The notes beneath the pieces are model-generated. The model did no database searches. It was not told the DNA's origin and worked only from the letters and a program-made list of their open reading frames with translations. From an uncultured Proteiniphilum sp. (GTDB taxonomy: Bacteria; Bacteroidota; Bacteroidia; Bacteroidales; Dysgonomonadaceae): DNA of 64,000 nucleotides. This document shows positions 17,746-27,789 of the stretch, piece after piece (positions within the stretch are counted from its first letter, which is position 1; the number at the start of each line of letters is the position of its first letter). Made by a program: the position numbers and the translations under genes. The DNA is taken from contig CAKMJT010000001.1 of assembly GCA_927407015.1 (NCBI GenBank), positions 62,001 through 126,000 on the forward strand, read 5' to 3'.

Positions 17746-19533
17746 TTACCATCCTTTATTTTGAAGCAGGTTGCTGAATTTGATCACTTCACCGTAAGGA
17801 ATGGGCCCGTAATACATATAGTCCAGGTAAGCACGTCTCTCCACCTGTGGCAGGATCGTGTACACACCACCACTGATGCTCATGCCTTTTGCCGGTTCGG
17901 TGATATCCTTTTTCCAGCGACGGAGATCCCAGAAACGGAAACCTTCAAAACTGAGCTCGATACGTCGTTCATTGTGAATCAACTCCCGCATTTTATCCTT
18001 GTCGTTTCTGACCGATTCCAGATAGGTGTCGGTGGTGTTGACCCCGATTCCTGCTCTCTGGCGGATCGACTTGATCACGTCGTATGCCGAGTATCCGTTG
18101 GTACCTCTGCCTGTGGGACCCCATGCTTCATTGGCAGCTTCCGCATAACCCAGGAATATCTCGGTATAGCGGATAAAGGGCTTATAGTGGTATGCAGGCG
18201 TCTCAGAGCTGGGGTTGGCATTAACCGACTGATTCAACAGTTTTTTCATGTAATAACCGGTACGGGTAGAGGTCTCTGTTTTGTTCAGGGCGTTGTTATC
18301 ACTTCCATCAGCGGCTGTGGTAATCACTGCGTTTTGCGGACCAGCCTTGCTGCCGTTGTACAGGATATAGAGTGCGAGACGCGCATCTCTGTTGGCATAG
18401 GGGTTGTTCGGATCATACCCGCTGTTGGGATCGGTGATGGGCAGCCCGTTGGCCATGGGGAAGGCATCCACCAGGTTCTGCGTAGGATTCACCCGACCGC
18501 TGCCAAACAGTGTGGGGGGATAATTATCGCGTTCCAGCGTGAGATTATTCTCCTTGTTTCCGCGCCACAGCATCTCTTTTGGATTTACACCGGCCGGCAG
18601 GTTCTGTATCGCTGTACTGTTCACATACCATTTATTACCCTCCGGATCTATTTGTGTAATTGGGTTGCTACCCAGTCCGTTCAGAACTACCGCCATCATA
18701 TTGGCCGCTTCATCCCAGGTTACGTCTGATCCGCTGCTGTAAGCGGGACTGGCAGCAAGCAGGGCTGCCTGGGCACGTACGGCCTTGGCAATACGGGCGC
18801 TCATGCGGTTTTTGGCATTGTCACCAAAGACACGGGTATATTGACCGGCAGATACTCCCATTGCACGATACTTCGCAGGGACCTGGCTGTCATCATCAAT
18901 GACGCCATAATCTTCCGGCAGAAGCATCAATGCGGAGTCCACATCGGCATAGAGACGATTGATGCACTCCTGAAAGGTGTTGCGTGGTAGGTTGAAATCA
19001 GAGTTCAGGTCTTCCGGTTCGGTGACGATCGGAATACCCAGCAACTGTCCGTCTTCTGCCCAGCCGGCATGGTTGAGCAAAAGATGGTACATGTAAAGTG
19101 CCCGCATCCCAAATGCATCTCCTTTCATACGGTCTTTGAACATATCAGCCACCAGCGGATCTTCTGCCCAGTTGACCTCATCAGCGATGTCGATAAACTG
19201 GTTCAGGTATTGGCAGGAGGCACGCAGGTACTGCCATCGGTCCATAGGGTTGTTGTTCGCTCTCCACGATCCGGTGGCCATCAAACGGTATCCGTTGTTG
19301 GGATTGTTTGACACGGCGTCGTCGGTAGCCACGTCGTTAAATGACCAGGATCCCAACGGATTACTGATGTAGGCATGGCCCAGCAGACCTGTGGCCCATC
19401 CCGGCATATTATACAAGTCACTGTTGTCTTTGTGGTTTTCTATCGCAGGCTCGAACATGTCCTGACAACCTGTCTGGACAAAGAGGAGTGCAACAAACAG
19501 TGCAATGATGGATATTTTGTTTCTATTCTTCAT
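17746..19533 (-). CDS. SusD-like glycan-binding lipoprotein (pair b)
   Basis: A 595-residue outer-membrane lipoprotein: the signal ends LLFVQTG before Cys23. The SusD/RagB alpha-helical TPR scaffold is evident from VRAQAALLAASPAYS, the C-terminal IRQRAGIGVN and the hallmark ELIHNERRIELSFEGFRFWD-type helix followed by LRRW. The last residues LQNKGW are typical of the family. SusD lids sit over the partner SusC barrel and bind oligosaccharides, here probably arabinoxylan fragments. The gene starts 28 bp after SusC-b, and the glycan-binding protein follows 29 bp downstream. Confidence 0.93.
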   Translation of the reverse strand: MKNRNKISIIALFVALLFVQTGCQDMFEPAIENHKDNSDLYNMPGWATGLLGHAYISNPLGSWSFNDVATDDAVSNNPNNGYRLMATGSWRANNNPMDRWQYLRASCQYLNQFIDIADEVNWAEDPLVADMFKDRMKGDAFGMRALYMYHLLLNHAGWAEDGQLLGIPIVTEPEDLNSDFNLPRNTFQECINRLYADVDSALMLLPEDYGVIDDDSQVPAKYRAMGVSAGQYTRVFGDNAKNRMSARIAKAVRAQAALLAASPAYSSGSDVTWDEAANMMAVVLNGLGSNPITQIDPEGNKWYVNSTAIQNLPAGVNPKEMLWRGNKENNLTLERDNYPPTLFGSGRVNPTQNLVDAFPMANGLPITDPNSGYDPNNPYANRDARLALYILYNGSKAGPQNAVITTAADGSDNNALNKTETSTRTGYYMKKLLNQSVNANPSSETPAYHYKPFIRYTEIFLGYAEAANEAWGPTGRGTNGYSAYDVIKSIRQRAGIGVNTTDTYLESVRNDKDKMRELIHNERRIELSFEGFRFWDLRRWKKDITEPAKGMSISGGVYTILPQVERRAYLDYMYYGPIPYGEVIKFSNLLQNKGW

Positions 19534-19561
19534 GATTGAATTTTTTTATCTGATGATGACA

Positions 19562-22390
19562 TTAAAATGTGCCTCTTACACCGATATTGTAAAAACGTGT
19601 CTGTGGCGCACTTCCCACATTCATTTCAAGGTGTTTGCGTTCAGCGGAGATGGTCAGCAGATTATAACCACCCACATAGAGGCTGATGCCTTTGACAAAC
19701 GATCCCTGCAACGCAGCTTCCGGTATATCATAGGTGAACTGTACCTGTGACAGGTTCAGCCGGTCGGCATCATACATCCAGAAGTCGGAGTAACGGAAGT
19801 TGTTGCCCCCGCTGGTGGTCGTAAGACGCGGATAGGTCGCTGTCTCTTTCGTTGCTTCTGTCCAGCGGTTGCGAACAATCTCCGAATATTTGTTGTCGCT
19901 GCGTACCCAGTAATAGGAGCTGTTTTTAATGCCCTGTCCGCCATAGAAGCCGTCAGCCATGGCGAAGAATGTAAAGTGACGCCATTTGGCTGTAAAATTG
20001 AGACCTAAACGGATTGGGGTATCCCAACGGCCTAAATACACCTCATCGTTGGAGTCGATGATGTTGTCTTCGTTCTGATCCCTGTACTTGATGTCACCCG
20101 GTTTTGTTTCTCCAAACTGTTGTGCGGGAGAGTTCTCAATATCAGCCTGATCATTGAAGAAACCGAGACTTTCCAAACCCCACAATGCATTCAGCGGTTG
20201 GCCGATCCGGGATTGGTAATCAAACTCGTAGCTTTCATCGCGTTTGGCTGCTTCATTCGTGTAATACATCCCATTCACACCCAAAGTCAAGTCCACCTCG
20301 CTGACCTTCTTATTCAGGTAGAGGCTGAAATCAAAGCCGGAACGATTGTCGGCATTGAAATTCACGTAGGGAATGATGGATGAGGTAGGGTACCCCACCT
20401 GATTGAAATAGATGGGATAGAGAGAATTAACCCGTGCAATATCGCCGTCCATCTTGCCAGCAAAGTAATTGAAATCGAATGTCAGCAGTTGATTCCAGAG
20501 TGACCCACGCAGACCCAGATTGAGTTCCTTTCTTTTGACAAAGGTCATATCGGGGTTTTCACCCCGCTGAAACTCTGTAGCAGCTTCTCCGCCCAGATCG
20601 GCCCATGAGTACCATCCCCCGCGCTGCAAAATGGATTTGTAGAGAAAATAACCCATTTCATTATCGTCTGTGGAGATATCCATATCCTGGTTGATGATGC
20701 CGCCTGAAACCGTCAGCATCAGGTCGTCAAAAGCGCTGTCACCGAAGAATTCCTCCTTCACTGGGCGCCATCCGAGTGTGATGGTGGGTGAGAAACCAAG
20801 GCGGTTACCTTCCGGCAGCTTGGCAGAGTAAGGGAGCGCAGAACTGAAGTCCAGGTAGTATTTCTGCCGGAAGTTGTAGGAGGCCTGCAGTCCCAGGTTC
20901 ACGTTGGTCAACCGGTGATATTGCCCGCTCTCCTGTCTTTGCCACGCATTCGCTACAATCATACCGAACAGATTGTGGTCATTATTGAAGGTGCGGGTAT
21001 AATCCAGCTGTCCGACAATATTGTACGTATACCGATAGGCTGAATTGCTGATGGTCTCGTCACCGGATTTTTTATCCGATCCATATTGTGTGACGCTGGC
21101 AATCATGTCACTGCCTGTGTAACTGGTCCAGACTGGTGCAAAGGTCGCATATTCATTGGAATAGCCCTGGTTATAGGTAGATGCATAGTCAATACCGTAC
21201 TTAGCCCGGAAGTGCAATCCCTGCAGCAGGGATTTCAGGTTGAGATCGAAGCGGGTATTGAACTGAAACTGACGGCTTACAAACTTGTTATCACCCGCTG
21301 CATAGGAATCTGCAATCGGGTTGGTAGGGTTCAACTGGGTACCTCCGAGAAAATATTTGCCGTCAATCAGGTAATTGCTGGTATTGATGGTGGTCCAGGA
21401 AGGGATGTCATTTTCTTCCAGAAAGGTAAGCGGAATCAATGGTGCCACACGATTGGGACGCAGTGTGGCTGCATTGGCCCACCAGTCTCCCCGGGCACTG
21501 TATGAATCGTAGAAGGTCACGTTGGCATCGGCCTGTACCTTGAGATACTCCCGCAGGTTCAAATCAAGATTCCCCCTTACAAACAGGCGACTCACATAGT
21601 TATCGGCGCTGTTGCCTACCTTGAGCAGTGAGTTTTCGCGGGAATAACCGGTAGTGGTATAATACCTCACGCGCTGATTGCCGCCGGTAATCTCTGCGAT
21701 TGCTTCCGACCTGTTATAGGCGTTGCGCAGGTAATCGGATGAGTACATGTCCAGATCCGGATAACGGTAGGGATTCTCACCGGAAGCATGCCGGTAAATA
21801 CTCTCTATGTTGTAACTGGGGTCCAGCTCGTCATTCACACGAGCTTCGTTATAAAGGGTCATATACTCCGCGGATCCCAGATATTTCGGAAAGGATTTGG
21901 GTGTATGCATACCGGTATTGGCACGGATGCGTATGCGCGAATCACCGATTTTACCCCTTTTGGTGGTGATCTGGATCACTCCCTTGGCGGCACGACTGCC
22001 ATAGAGCACAACGGCGGCGGGTCCTTTCATAACTGTGATATGCTGTATCTCGATAGGCAGCACATTGTTGGCATCACGAACCATCCCGTCGATGACCACC
22101 AGATACTCGTCCATCCCCCAGATATTTCCGTTCACCCCACCGATCATATTCTCCACAAAATTCAGGCTATAGGTGGTATAGGCTTTTTCTGTCATCTCTT
22201 CCACATCGAGGACTGAGATACCACCCAGGAGATCCTGTTCGTCCATGGTGCGAAATGCGACCTCCACCTTTTTGTGCAGCGTATCATTTTCCAATGTCAG
22301 TTCATCTGTGTACCCCGACTGGGCAGCAACCTTCAGTACATTGAAAACAAAAACGATACAAATTGCGAGACCAATATATATTTGTTTCAT
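19562..22390 (-). CDS. SusC-like TonB-dependent receptor without N-terminal extension (pair b)
   Basis: A 942-residue outer-membrane receptor; the signal peptide is MKQIYIGLAICIVFVFNVLK. The carboxypeptidase-regulatory-like domain that precedes the plug in most SusC proteins, and the usual VVVGYG TonB box, are both absent. The mature protein goes almost directly into KKVEVAFRTMDEQDLLGG, a different TonB-box-like region, and then the plug (VLYGSRAAKGVIQITTKRG at about 130-150). A 22-strand barrel follows to the C-terminal aromatic end FYNIGVRGTF. It imports oligosaccharides with SusD-b. It begins 28 bp after SusD-a, in a tandem SusC/D-SusC/D arrangement known from large xylan loci. Confidence 0.93.
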   Translation of the reverse strand: MKQIYIGLAICIVFVFNVLKVAAQSGYTDELTLENDTLHKKVEVAFRTMDEQDLLGGISVLDVEEMTEKAYTTYSLNFVENMIGGVNGNIWGMDEYLVVIDGMVRDANNVLPIEIQHITVMKGPAAVVLYGSRAAKGVIQITTKRGKIGDSRIRIRANTGMHTPKSFPKYLGSAEYMTLYNEARVNDELDPSYNIESIYRHASGENPYRYPDLDMYSSDYLRNAYNRSEAIAEITGGNQRVRYYTTTGYSRENSLLKVGNSADNYVSRLFVRGNLDLNLREYLKVQADANVTFYDSYSARGDWWANAATLRPNRVAPLIPLTFLEENDIPSWTTINTSNYLIDGKYFLGGTQLNPTNPIADSYAAGDNKFVSRQFQFNTRFDLNLKSLLQGLHFRAKYGIDYASTYNQGYSNEYATFAPVWTSYTGSDMIASVTQYGSDKKSGDETISNSAYRYTYNIVGQLDYTRTFNNDHNLFGMIVANAWQRQESGQYHRLTNVNLGLQASYNFRQKYYLDFSSALPYSAKLPEGNRLGFSPTITLGWRPVKEEFFGDSAFDDLMLTVSGGIINQDMDISTDDNEMGYFLYKSILQRGGWYSWADLGGEAATEFQRGENPDMTFVKRKELNLGLRGSLWNQLLTFDFNYFAGKMDGDIARVNSLYPIYFNQVGYPTSSIIPYVNFNADNRSGFDFSLYLNKKVSEVDLTLGVNGMYYTNEAAKRDESYEFDYQSRIGQPLNALWGLESLGFFNDQADIENSPAQQFGETKPGDIKYRDQNEDNIIDSNDEVYLGRWDTPIRLGLNFTAKWRHFTFFAMADGFYGGQGIKNSSYYWVRSDNKYSEIVRNRWTEATKETATYPRLTTTSGGNNFRYSDFWMYDADRLNLSQVQFTYDIPEAALQGSFVKGISLYVGGYNLLTISAERKHLEMNVGSAPQTRFYNIGVRGTF

Positions 22391-22418
22391 TCTAGTCTTT
22401 TTTATAATTTTCTATTTG

Positions 22419-24293
22419 TTACCACCCCGGATTCTGATAAAACTCCGGATACATGCTGACATCATCCGTATTGAAGGGGAGCCAGTAATGCTTGTTGGAG
22501 AGGTTTCGTGTTTGTACAACCTCTTCTCTCCAGTTCAGGACAGCATTTTCTTTCGGATTTACTTTCGTATCAAGTGGCGTTGCGCGGTCAAATTCCTGTT
22601 TGGTTTTGATATTGAAGGGATACTCCGTGAGCAGGAGCCAGCGGCGAAGGTCATTGAAACGATGTCCTTCAAACGCGAGCTCTACAGCACGTTCCCGGCG
22701 CAGTTCACTCATAAAGCCTTCCAATGATGCGGCATATTTGTCAGCCAGCGGATCCACACCTGCCCGTTCGCGGATTCTGTTCAGTGCATCAGCGGCATTT
22801 TTCGAGAAAATGCCTGCTTTCCCTGACGGTGAGCCATATCCCTGGGCAGCTGCTTCGGCATACATCAGATACACATCAGCCAAACGCACCCATGACAGAT
22901 GGAAGTGGGTGGAGTAGCTGTATCCGTAGGTGTTGTCCCAGATATTTGCTCCCAACGGAATAAACTTGTAGTTCAGGTAACCGGTACGACTCACCGTCCG
23001 GGGATCACTGGTATAGTTCCCGCCGGTATAAAGATTGGCATAACGCCACACTTCATCACTTGCATTGGTGATGGTTCCGGATACTACTTTTACACCATCA
23101 TAGATGATGTCATTGTAGAAACGGGGATCTCTGTTTTTCCATGGATGCGTCTTGTCAAATCCTGATTCCGGATCATTCAGCGGCATTCCGTTTGCCATAC
23201 CATAATAATTGACATAGTTTGCAGCAGGCGCCAGCACGATACCATCACCCTGGGCGATGGGAGAAGGCTGGTAAGAGTTCATCTGCCGCCAGTAGGAATC
23301 GGGGCCGTAGGTCGGGCTTCGCACAATCGCTTCGGTTCCGCCCGGCATCAGCCAGTTTTGCTGCATGGTATAGAAAAGTGAAGAGTAGTCTTCAAAATCG
23401 ACGAGTTCATATTGTGTTTCACCGTTTTCCACCATATTCAGCAGTTGACCAAAAGCATCGGCTGCTTTTTTGCACATATCAGCGTCATAAGTGCGGGGAC
23501 CGTTGATGCCATTGGCCATCAGGGGGCTGCCGGCATAGAGGTAGGTCTTCCCCAGCATGGCAAGCGCCCATATCTTATTGGCACGCAGTGCATTGTTCCC
23601 CGAAGTGCGTCTGCCAATCTCTGTGTTGTCCCAGTCTACAGGTAATAGTTCGGCTGCTTTCTGGAAATCGGCTGCCATCTTCTCTGCATTTTCCCTGTAT
23701 GTTTCACGCGGGAGTGTAAGGGGTTCATCGCTGGGTAGTACGGTGTCAATATAAGGAAGACCGCCCCAGTACTGCGTAAGCTGGAAGTAGAACCAGGCAC
23801 GCATGAAATATAACTGACCTGCGATGATATTTTTTTCATCCTGGCTCGCATCGGTCATTTTACCGTCGGCGAGTGCCTGCAGACCCATGTTGGCCACACG
23901 GATACCGTACCAGGAACCACCCCAGACAGATTTTCTGAACCGATCACCTTCCGGACTCCAGCTGCGGTCAAGGAATGAGGCTCCGTTGTTAATATAGTCG
24001 CGGTAGTTACCCCTGTCGATGCTGAATCCCATCAGATACTCACCATTACCGATGGTCAGCACTTCATCCTCACCCCAGTTGAAAGAGCTGACCCAGTAGT
24101 GTTTGGCCAGATCGGGCGTCAGATGATACATCCTTTCCACAAAGCCCTGAAAGTTGGTGAAATTCTTGTAAGCATCGTCCGGAGAGATCACCGAGCTGGG
24201 CTCTTTGTCCAGATAGTCAGTGCATGAAACAACACTTAAAAGAAGTGATGCTGCTGCAGCGTATAGATAATAGATAAATTTTGTCTTCATCAT
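22419..24293 (-). CDS. SusD-like glycan-binding lipoprotein (pair a)
   Basis: A 624-residue lipoprotein: the signal ends LLLSVVS before Cys24, followed by TDYLDKEPSSVISPDDAYKN, the classic SusD N terminus. The TPR scaffold and the C-terminal family signature are present (LNRIRERAGVDPL, ELRRERAVELAFEGHRFND, then LRRW). The protein ends FYQNPGW. It starts 8 bp after SusC-a. The partner receptor is SusC-a, and the ligand is probably a xylan oligosaccharide, by context. Two Met codons (24293, 24290) are equivalent starts. Confidence 0.94.
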   Translation of the reverse strand: MMKTKFIYYLYAAAASLLLSVVSCTDYLDKEPSSVISPDDAYKNFTNFQGFVERMYHLTPDLAKHYWVSSFNWGEDEVLTIGNGEYLMGFSIDRGNYRDYINNGASFLDRSWSPEGDRFRKSVWGGSWYGIRVANMGLQALADGKMTDASQDEKNIIAGQLYFMRAWFYFQLTQYWGGLPYIDTVLPSDEPLTLPRETYRENAEKMAADFQKAAELLPVDWDNTEIGRRTSGNNALRANKIWALAMLGKTYLYAGSPLMANGINGPRTYDADMCKKAADAFGQLLNMVENGETQYELVDFEDYSSLFYTMQQNWLMPGGTEAIVRSPTYGPDSYWRQMNSYQPSPIAQGDGIVLAPAANYVNYYGMANGMPLNDPESGFDKTHPWKNRDPRFYNDIIYDGVKVVSGTITNASDEVWRYANLYTGGNYTSDPRTVSRTGYLNYKFIPLGANIWDNTYGYSYSTHFHLSWVRLADVYLMYAEAAAQGYGSPSGKAGIFSKNAADALNRIRERAGVDPLADKYAASLEGFMSELRRERAVELAFEGHRFNDLRRWLLLTEYPFNIKTKQEFDRATPLDTKVNPKENAVLNWREEVVQTRNLSNKHYWLPFNTDDVSMYPEFYQNPGW

Positions 24294-24301
24294 GTGAATT
24301 G

Positions 24302-27300
24302 TTATAACGAGATTCTCAATCCTAAATTAAATCGTTTTTGCGTCGGATACGCTGAGTAACCTCCGGTGTTTGACTCCCGGTCATCCGGCATATTGGTCCA
24401 TAAAAACAGGTTATTGCCGTTTGCGAACACTTTAAGGTTGCTCAGGCCTATTTTTTTCAGCCATTCTTCCTGTTTGAAGGTGTAGGAGAGCTCTGCATAT
24501 TTCAGACGAACGTAGGATCCGTCATGCAGGAAACGGGTTCCGTTGGTAAACCCACTAGGGATGGTTCCCCATCTGGGCAGCGGGACATCGGCATTGGTAT
24601 TGTCTTTCGACCAGTAGGTGCCTTCACGGAAGGCAGTATTTTTCACGCCACCCAGGCTGGAGAGGCCTACATAACGTGTCACATTATTTACCCCGTAAAA
24701 CTGAACGAAGAAACTCCATCCTTTGTAATCTGCACCAAACTGACTGTTGACGGTGTTTTGAGGGACACCGGTAAATCCGTAGGGGATATTGTCGAAAGTA
24801 GAGATAATCCCATCGGCATCATAATCGAGGATGATATAGTTGCCGGGTATACGGGCATCGTCCGATTCATCGTGTCCGGTAGATCCGTACAGTTCATCCC
24901 AGTTGTTGTAATAGCCGTAATCTACGTGTGCATAGGTCTGGCCGATCGATTTATTGGCAGATTTCTGATACTCCGGTTTTAACATCGGATCATCAGCCTC
25001 AATGATTTTGTTTTGGGCATGGGTGTAAAACACATTTCCCCACAAACGCCAGTCGCGGTTGACCGGTTTGTTCCAGCGCACTTCCAGTTCATAACCGCTG
25101 GTCTCCACTTCGCCCAGGTTGGCTGTCGGTGCGGTGGCTCCGTAATAGGAGGGAACCGAACGCCTGTTGCCGTCCAGAAGAATGTTTGATCTGTTCTCAC
25201 TGAAATAATCTACTGAACCTGAAATGACTCCGCCGAACAAGGCATAGTCGGCAGCAATATCCAGTTTTGTGGACACCTCCCAATGCACATTGGGATTTCC
25301 TACCTGCGATTCATAGTACCACTGATAGGGACTCTTCGTTGGATTGATCCCCGTCAGTGCCTGGTTGAAGGCCCCGCCATATCCCCAGGTATCCATATAA
25401 AGCCAGCGACCCCCAATATTGTCGTCACCGATCTGACCATAGGAAGTTCTGAATTTCAACATATCCAACCATGACAAATCCAGATTTTTAATCAATGGTT
25501 CTTCCGATAACATCCATCCGAGTGCTCCTGACTGGAAGAAGGCAAAACGGTACTCGGGTGAAAATTTCTCTGAGCCGTTGTAGGCACCATTGTATTCCAT
25601 CATATAACGTCTGGCGTAGTCATAGGTGGTGCGAAATACCCAGTTCTCACGGTAAAACGGGAGCCTGTTACCAGTAGCGTACTCTTCCCTGCTGAAGTTA
25701 CCCATGGCTCCCACCGTGTGATCACCAAAGGTGTTATTGTAGTTCAGCTGACCGGAATAATTGAGCCTGCGGTAAGTAGCGCCGTTGTTGACGGATCCGG
25801 CACCGGTTCTCCAGGCAATGTTGTTCTGGTAGTCAAATTTGTTGTTTCCGTCCACAGTGACATCGGTATAAACCTGTCCTGTTTCCGGGTCAATCCATTT
25901 GTGGGCATTATTTTCCCAGTCGTTGGTGTCGTCGATACCGCGGTTCAACTCCTGAAAACTGTTGTCGAAAGCAAGCCTGGCCTGTAATGAGAGCCCATGA
26001 AGCAGGAAGCCCAGATTCTGTTCCAGGGTAAAGTCGGTATTGAGACGGTCGTTGGTGGTATATCCCACACCGTTCACGCTCAGGTCTTCCATCGAATTGG
26101 TGGATGCCTGTGTAGGATTGGGGTGGTAATAACCAAATGATCCGTCGCTGTATTTGGGCCTGAAAGCATCGGGTGCAATACCGTAAAAAGCAGCCCATAC
26201 CAGGTTTTCGTAAGCATTGAAATTTGTTCCCTTGGTAACGGCATGTGATCCGGAAAGATTGACCCGCAGGGTGGTTGTTTTGGTCAGGGAGAAATCCATG
26301 TTGCTTCTGACATTGATGCGGTCATAACCGAAACCGGTTTTGTAGCCGCGGTTGTTGTCGAAATTTTTATAAATATCCCCTTCATGCGCATAGTCCAGAC
26401 TGGCAAAATATTTCACGAAACGGGTACCGCCCGATACGTTGACGTTCGCATTGTAGGAAGTGGCCACATCTTTCAGTAATTCGTCCACCCAGTTTACGTT
26501 GGGATAGCGTTCAAACTCATCCAGATTGGCCGGCCAACGGTATTTGTCAATGATATCCTGTGGTTTGATATTTGACCATTGCTGAGGTGCATAACCCAGT
26601 TCGTTTTCGATGACCTGGTTGCGTAACATCAGGGCATCATAAGAGTCCATCAACTCCGGTAATTTTGAATACGTTTTCAGTGTGGTACTCACATTGATAT
26701 CTACGTTTGCTTTCCCTTCTTCTCCCCGTTTGGTGGTGATCAGGATGACCCCGTTGGCACCGCGGACACCGAAAACGGCTGTGGCCGATGCATCCTTCAA
26801 TACCGAGATGGTGGCCACTGAATTGATATCAATGCCCGTCATTGTACGTTCGATTCCGTCCACCAAAATCAACGGTGCACTTCCATTCCATGAGCTGACC
26901 CCACGGATGGTGATTTCCGGATCTTCTTCACCGGGCTTTCCGGTGGTGGTCATGGTCACCACACCCGGCAGATTACCCGTCAGCGCCTGTCCTAGGCTGG
27001 TGACACCTCCGGTACGTTCCAGCACTTTACTACTGGTCTGTGCGATGGCTCCTACCACACTTTCCTTTTTCTGCTGACCATAGCCAACTACAATCACTTC
27101 CTCCAGCATCTCCGTATCCTCCACCATGGTGACTGTCAGGGTTGTTCGTCCGTTCAGTTGTATGGTTTGTGGCTGCATACCCACATAAGTGACCAGTAAG
27201 GTAGCGTCAGAGGGCACATTGATCAACGTAAACCTACCATCCAGATCGGTGACCGTCCCGGTAGCTTCACCCTCTACCTGCACCGTCACACCAATCAGGG

Positions 27301-27424
27301 GTTCTCCAGCTGCATCAGAGACAATACCCCTGACGGTAATGTTCTGCGCATACATGGATAAGGAAAATGTAAACAATAGGATGAAACATATTCCTTTCAT
27401 TAGATTCGAAATTCTTCTTTTCAT
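24302..27424 (-). CDS. SusC-like TonB-dependent receptor (pair a)
   Basis: A 1040-residue outer-membrane receptor and the first gene of the long operon. The ATG at 27424 is chosen because MKRRISNLMKGICFILLFTF begins the signal peptide; the longer frame adds 24 residues upstream. The carboxypeptidase-regulatory-like domain (about 28-110, ITVRGIVSDAAGEPLIGVTV) leads to a TonB box in EEVIVVGYGQQ. The plug has LILVDGIERTM and VFGVRGANGVILITTKRG, and the barrel ends KRFNLGLRISL. With SusD-a it imports oligosaccharides across the outer membrane. The 365-bp region upstream holds a 21-bp-period direct repeat that may bind the hybrid regulator. Confidence 0.95.
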   Translation of the reverse strand: MKRRISNLMKGICFILLFTFSLSMYAQNITVRGIVSDAAGEPLIGVTVQVEGEATGTVTDLDGRFTLINVPSDATLLVTYVGMQPQTIQLNGRTTLTVTMVEDTEMLEEVIVVGYGQQKKESVVGAIAQTSSKVLERTGGVTSLGQALTGNLPGVVTMTTTGKPGEEDPEITIRGVSSWNGSAPLILVDGIERTMTGIDINSVATISVLKDASATAVFGVRGANGVILITTKRGEEGKANVDINVSTTLKTYSKLPELMDSYDALMLRNQVIENELGYAPQQWSNIKPQDIIDKYRWPANLDEFERYPNVNWVDELLKDVATSYNANVNVSGGTRFVKYFASLDYAHEGDIYKNFDNNRGYKTGFGYDRINVRSNMDFSLTKTTTLRVNLSGSHAVTKGTNFNAYENLVWAAFYGIAPDAFRPKYSDGSFGYYHPNPTQASTNSMEDLSVNGVGYTTNDRLNTDFTLEQNLGFLLHGLSLQARLAFDNSFQELNRGIDDTNDWENNAHKWIDPETGQVYTDVTVDGNNKFDYQNNIAWRTGAGSVNNGATYRRLNYSGQLNYNNTFGDHTVGAMGNFSREEYATGNRLPFYRENWVFRTTYDYARRYMMEYNGAYNGSEKFSPEYRFAFFQSGALGWMLSEEPLIKNLDLSWLDMLKFRTSYGQIGDDNIGGRWLYMDTWGYGGAFNQALTGINPTKSPYQWYYESQVGNPNVHWEVSTKLDIAADYALFGGVISGSVDYFSENRSNILLDGNRRSVPSYYGATAPTANLGEVETSGYELEVRWNKPVNRDWRLWGNVFYTHAQNKIIEADDPMLKPEYQKSANKSIGQTYAHVDYGYYNNWDELYGSTGHDESDDARIPGNYIILDYDADGIISTFDNIPYGFTGVPQNTVNSQFGADYKGWSFFVQFYGVNNVTRYVGLSSLGGVKNTAFREGTYWSKDNTNADVPLPRWGTIPSGFTNGTRFLHDGSYVRLKYAELSYTFKQEEWLKKIGLSNLKVFANGNNLFLWTNMPDDRESNTGGYSAYPTQKRFNLGLRISL

Positions 27425-27789
27425 TCTTTGATTTAATTTGATTAAACAAATACTTTTTTTAATGTGTCGTCGATACAGACTGTTAAAATTTTTCAATCAT
27501 TTTAAGTTATTATTATAAGATTATTCATTTTATCCGGTAAAATTAACAATGATTATTCTATTCATACTGCCTAAATTAGATACTTTATTACATTATTTAG
27601 ATATTTAATATTTTACTTCTTTGGCTTGCTGCTTCTGAAAAATGAATCCCTTTACCCTCCGTGTTGCGCTAATTGTCCGGAATGTATGCAGATCATAGTT
27701 TGTTAGACCAAACTCATCCGTGGACGTACACAGAAGTCGGAATGTTATTTTCTGCAGGAATGTTAGGATGAAAAGTTTTTGACCTCCTT
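27425..27789. other. Intergenic regulatory region upstream of SusC-a
   Basis: This 365-bp AT-rich gap separates the GH10 stop from the SusC-a start. It holds the TTAGATA direct repeat described separately. It also holds an inverted repeat with arms AGTTTG (27697-27702) and CAAACT (27709-27714) that lacks a T run on the minus strand, so it is not a convincing terminator for GH10. No exact TAnnTTTG box was found for SusC-a on the minus strand. A 62-codon frame here begins with TTG and has no protein-like features, so I leave it out. Confidence 0.6.
27571..27607. promoter_or_regulatory. Direct repeat, candidate hybrid-regulator operator upstream of SusC-a
   Basis: TTAGATA occurs at 27576-27582 and again at 27597-27603, exactly 21 bp apart. 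The second copy sits in CATTATTTAGATATTT, which recurs with one difference (G for A) upstream of the GH10 lipoprotein gene. The near half-site is 152 bp from the SusC-a start codon. AraC-type regulators are known to bind direct repeats with 21-bp spacing (araI1/araI2), and the hybrid sensor in this window ends in an AraC domain. Binding by that protein is an inference. Confidence 0.5.

Noticed and set aside
27697-27714. Terminator for the GH10 lipoprotein gene
   Set aside because: The AGTTTG/CAAACT hairpin is perfect, but it is only 6 bp long and no T run follows on the minus strand.
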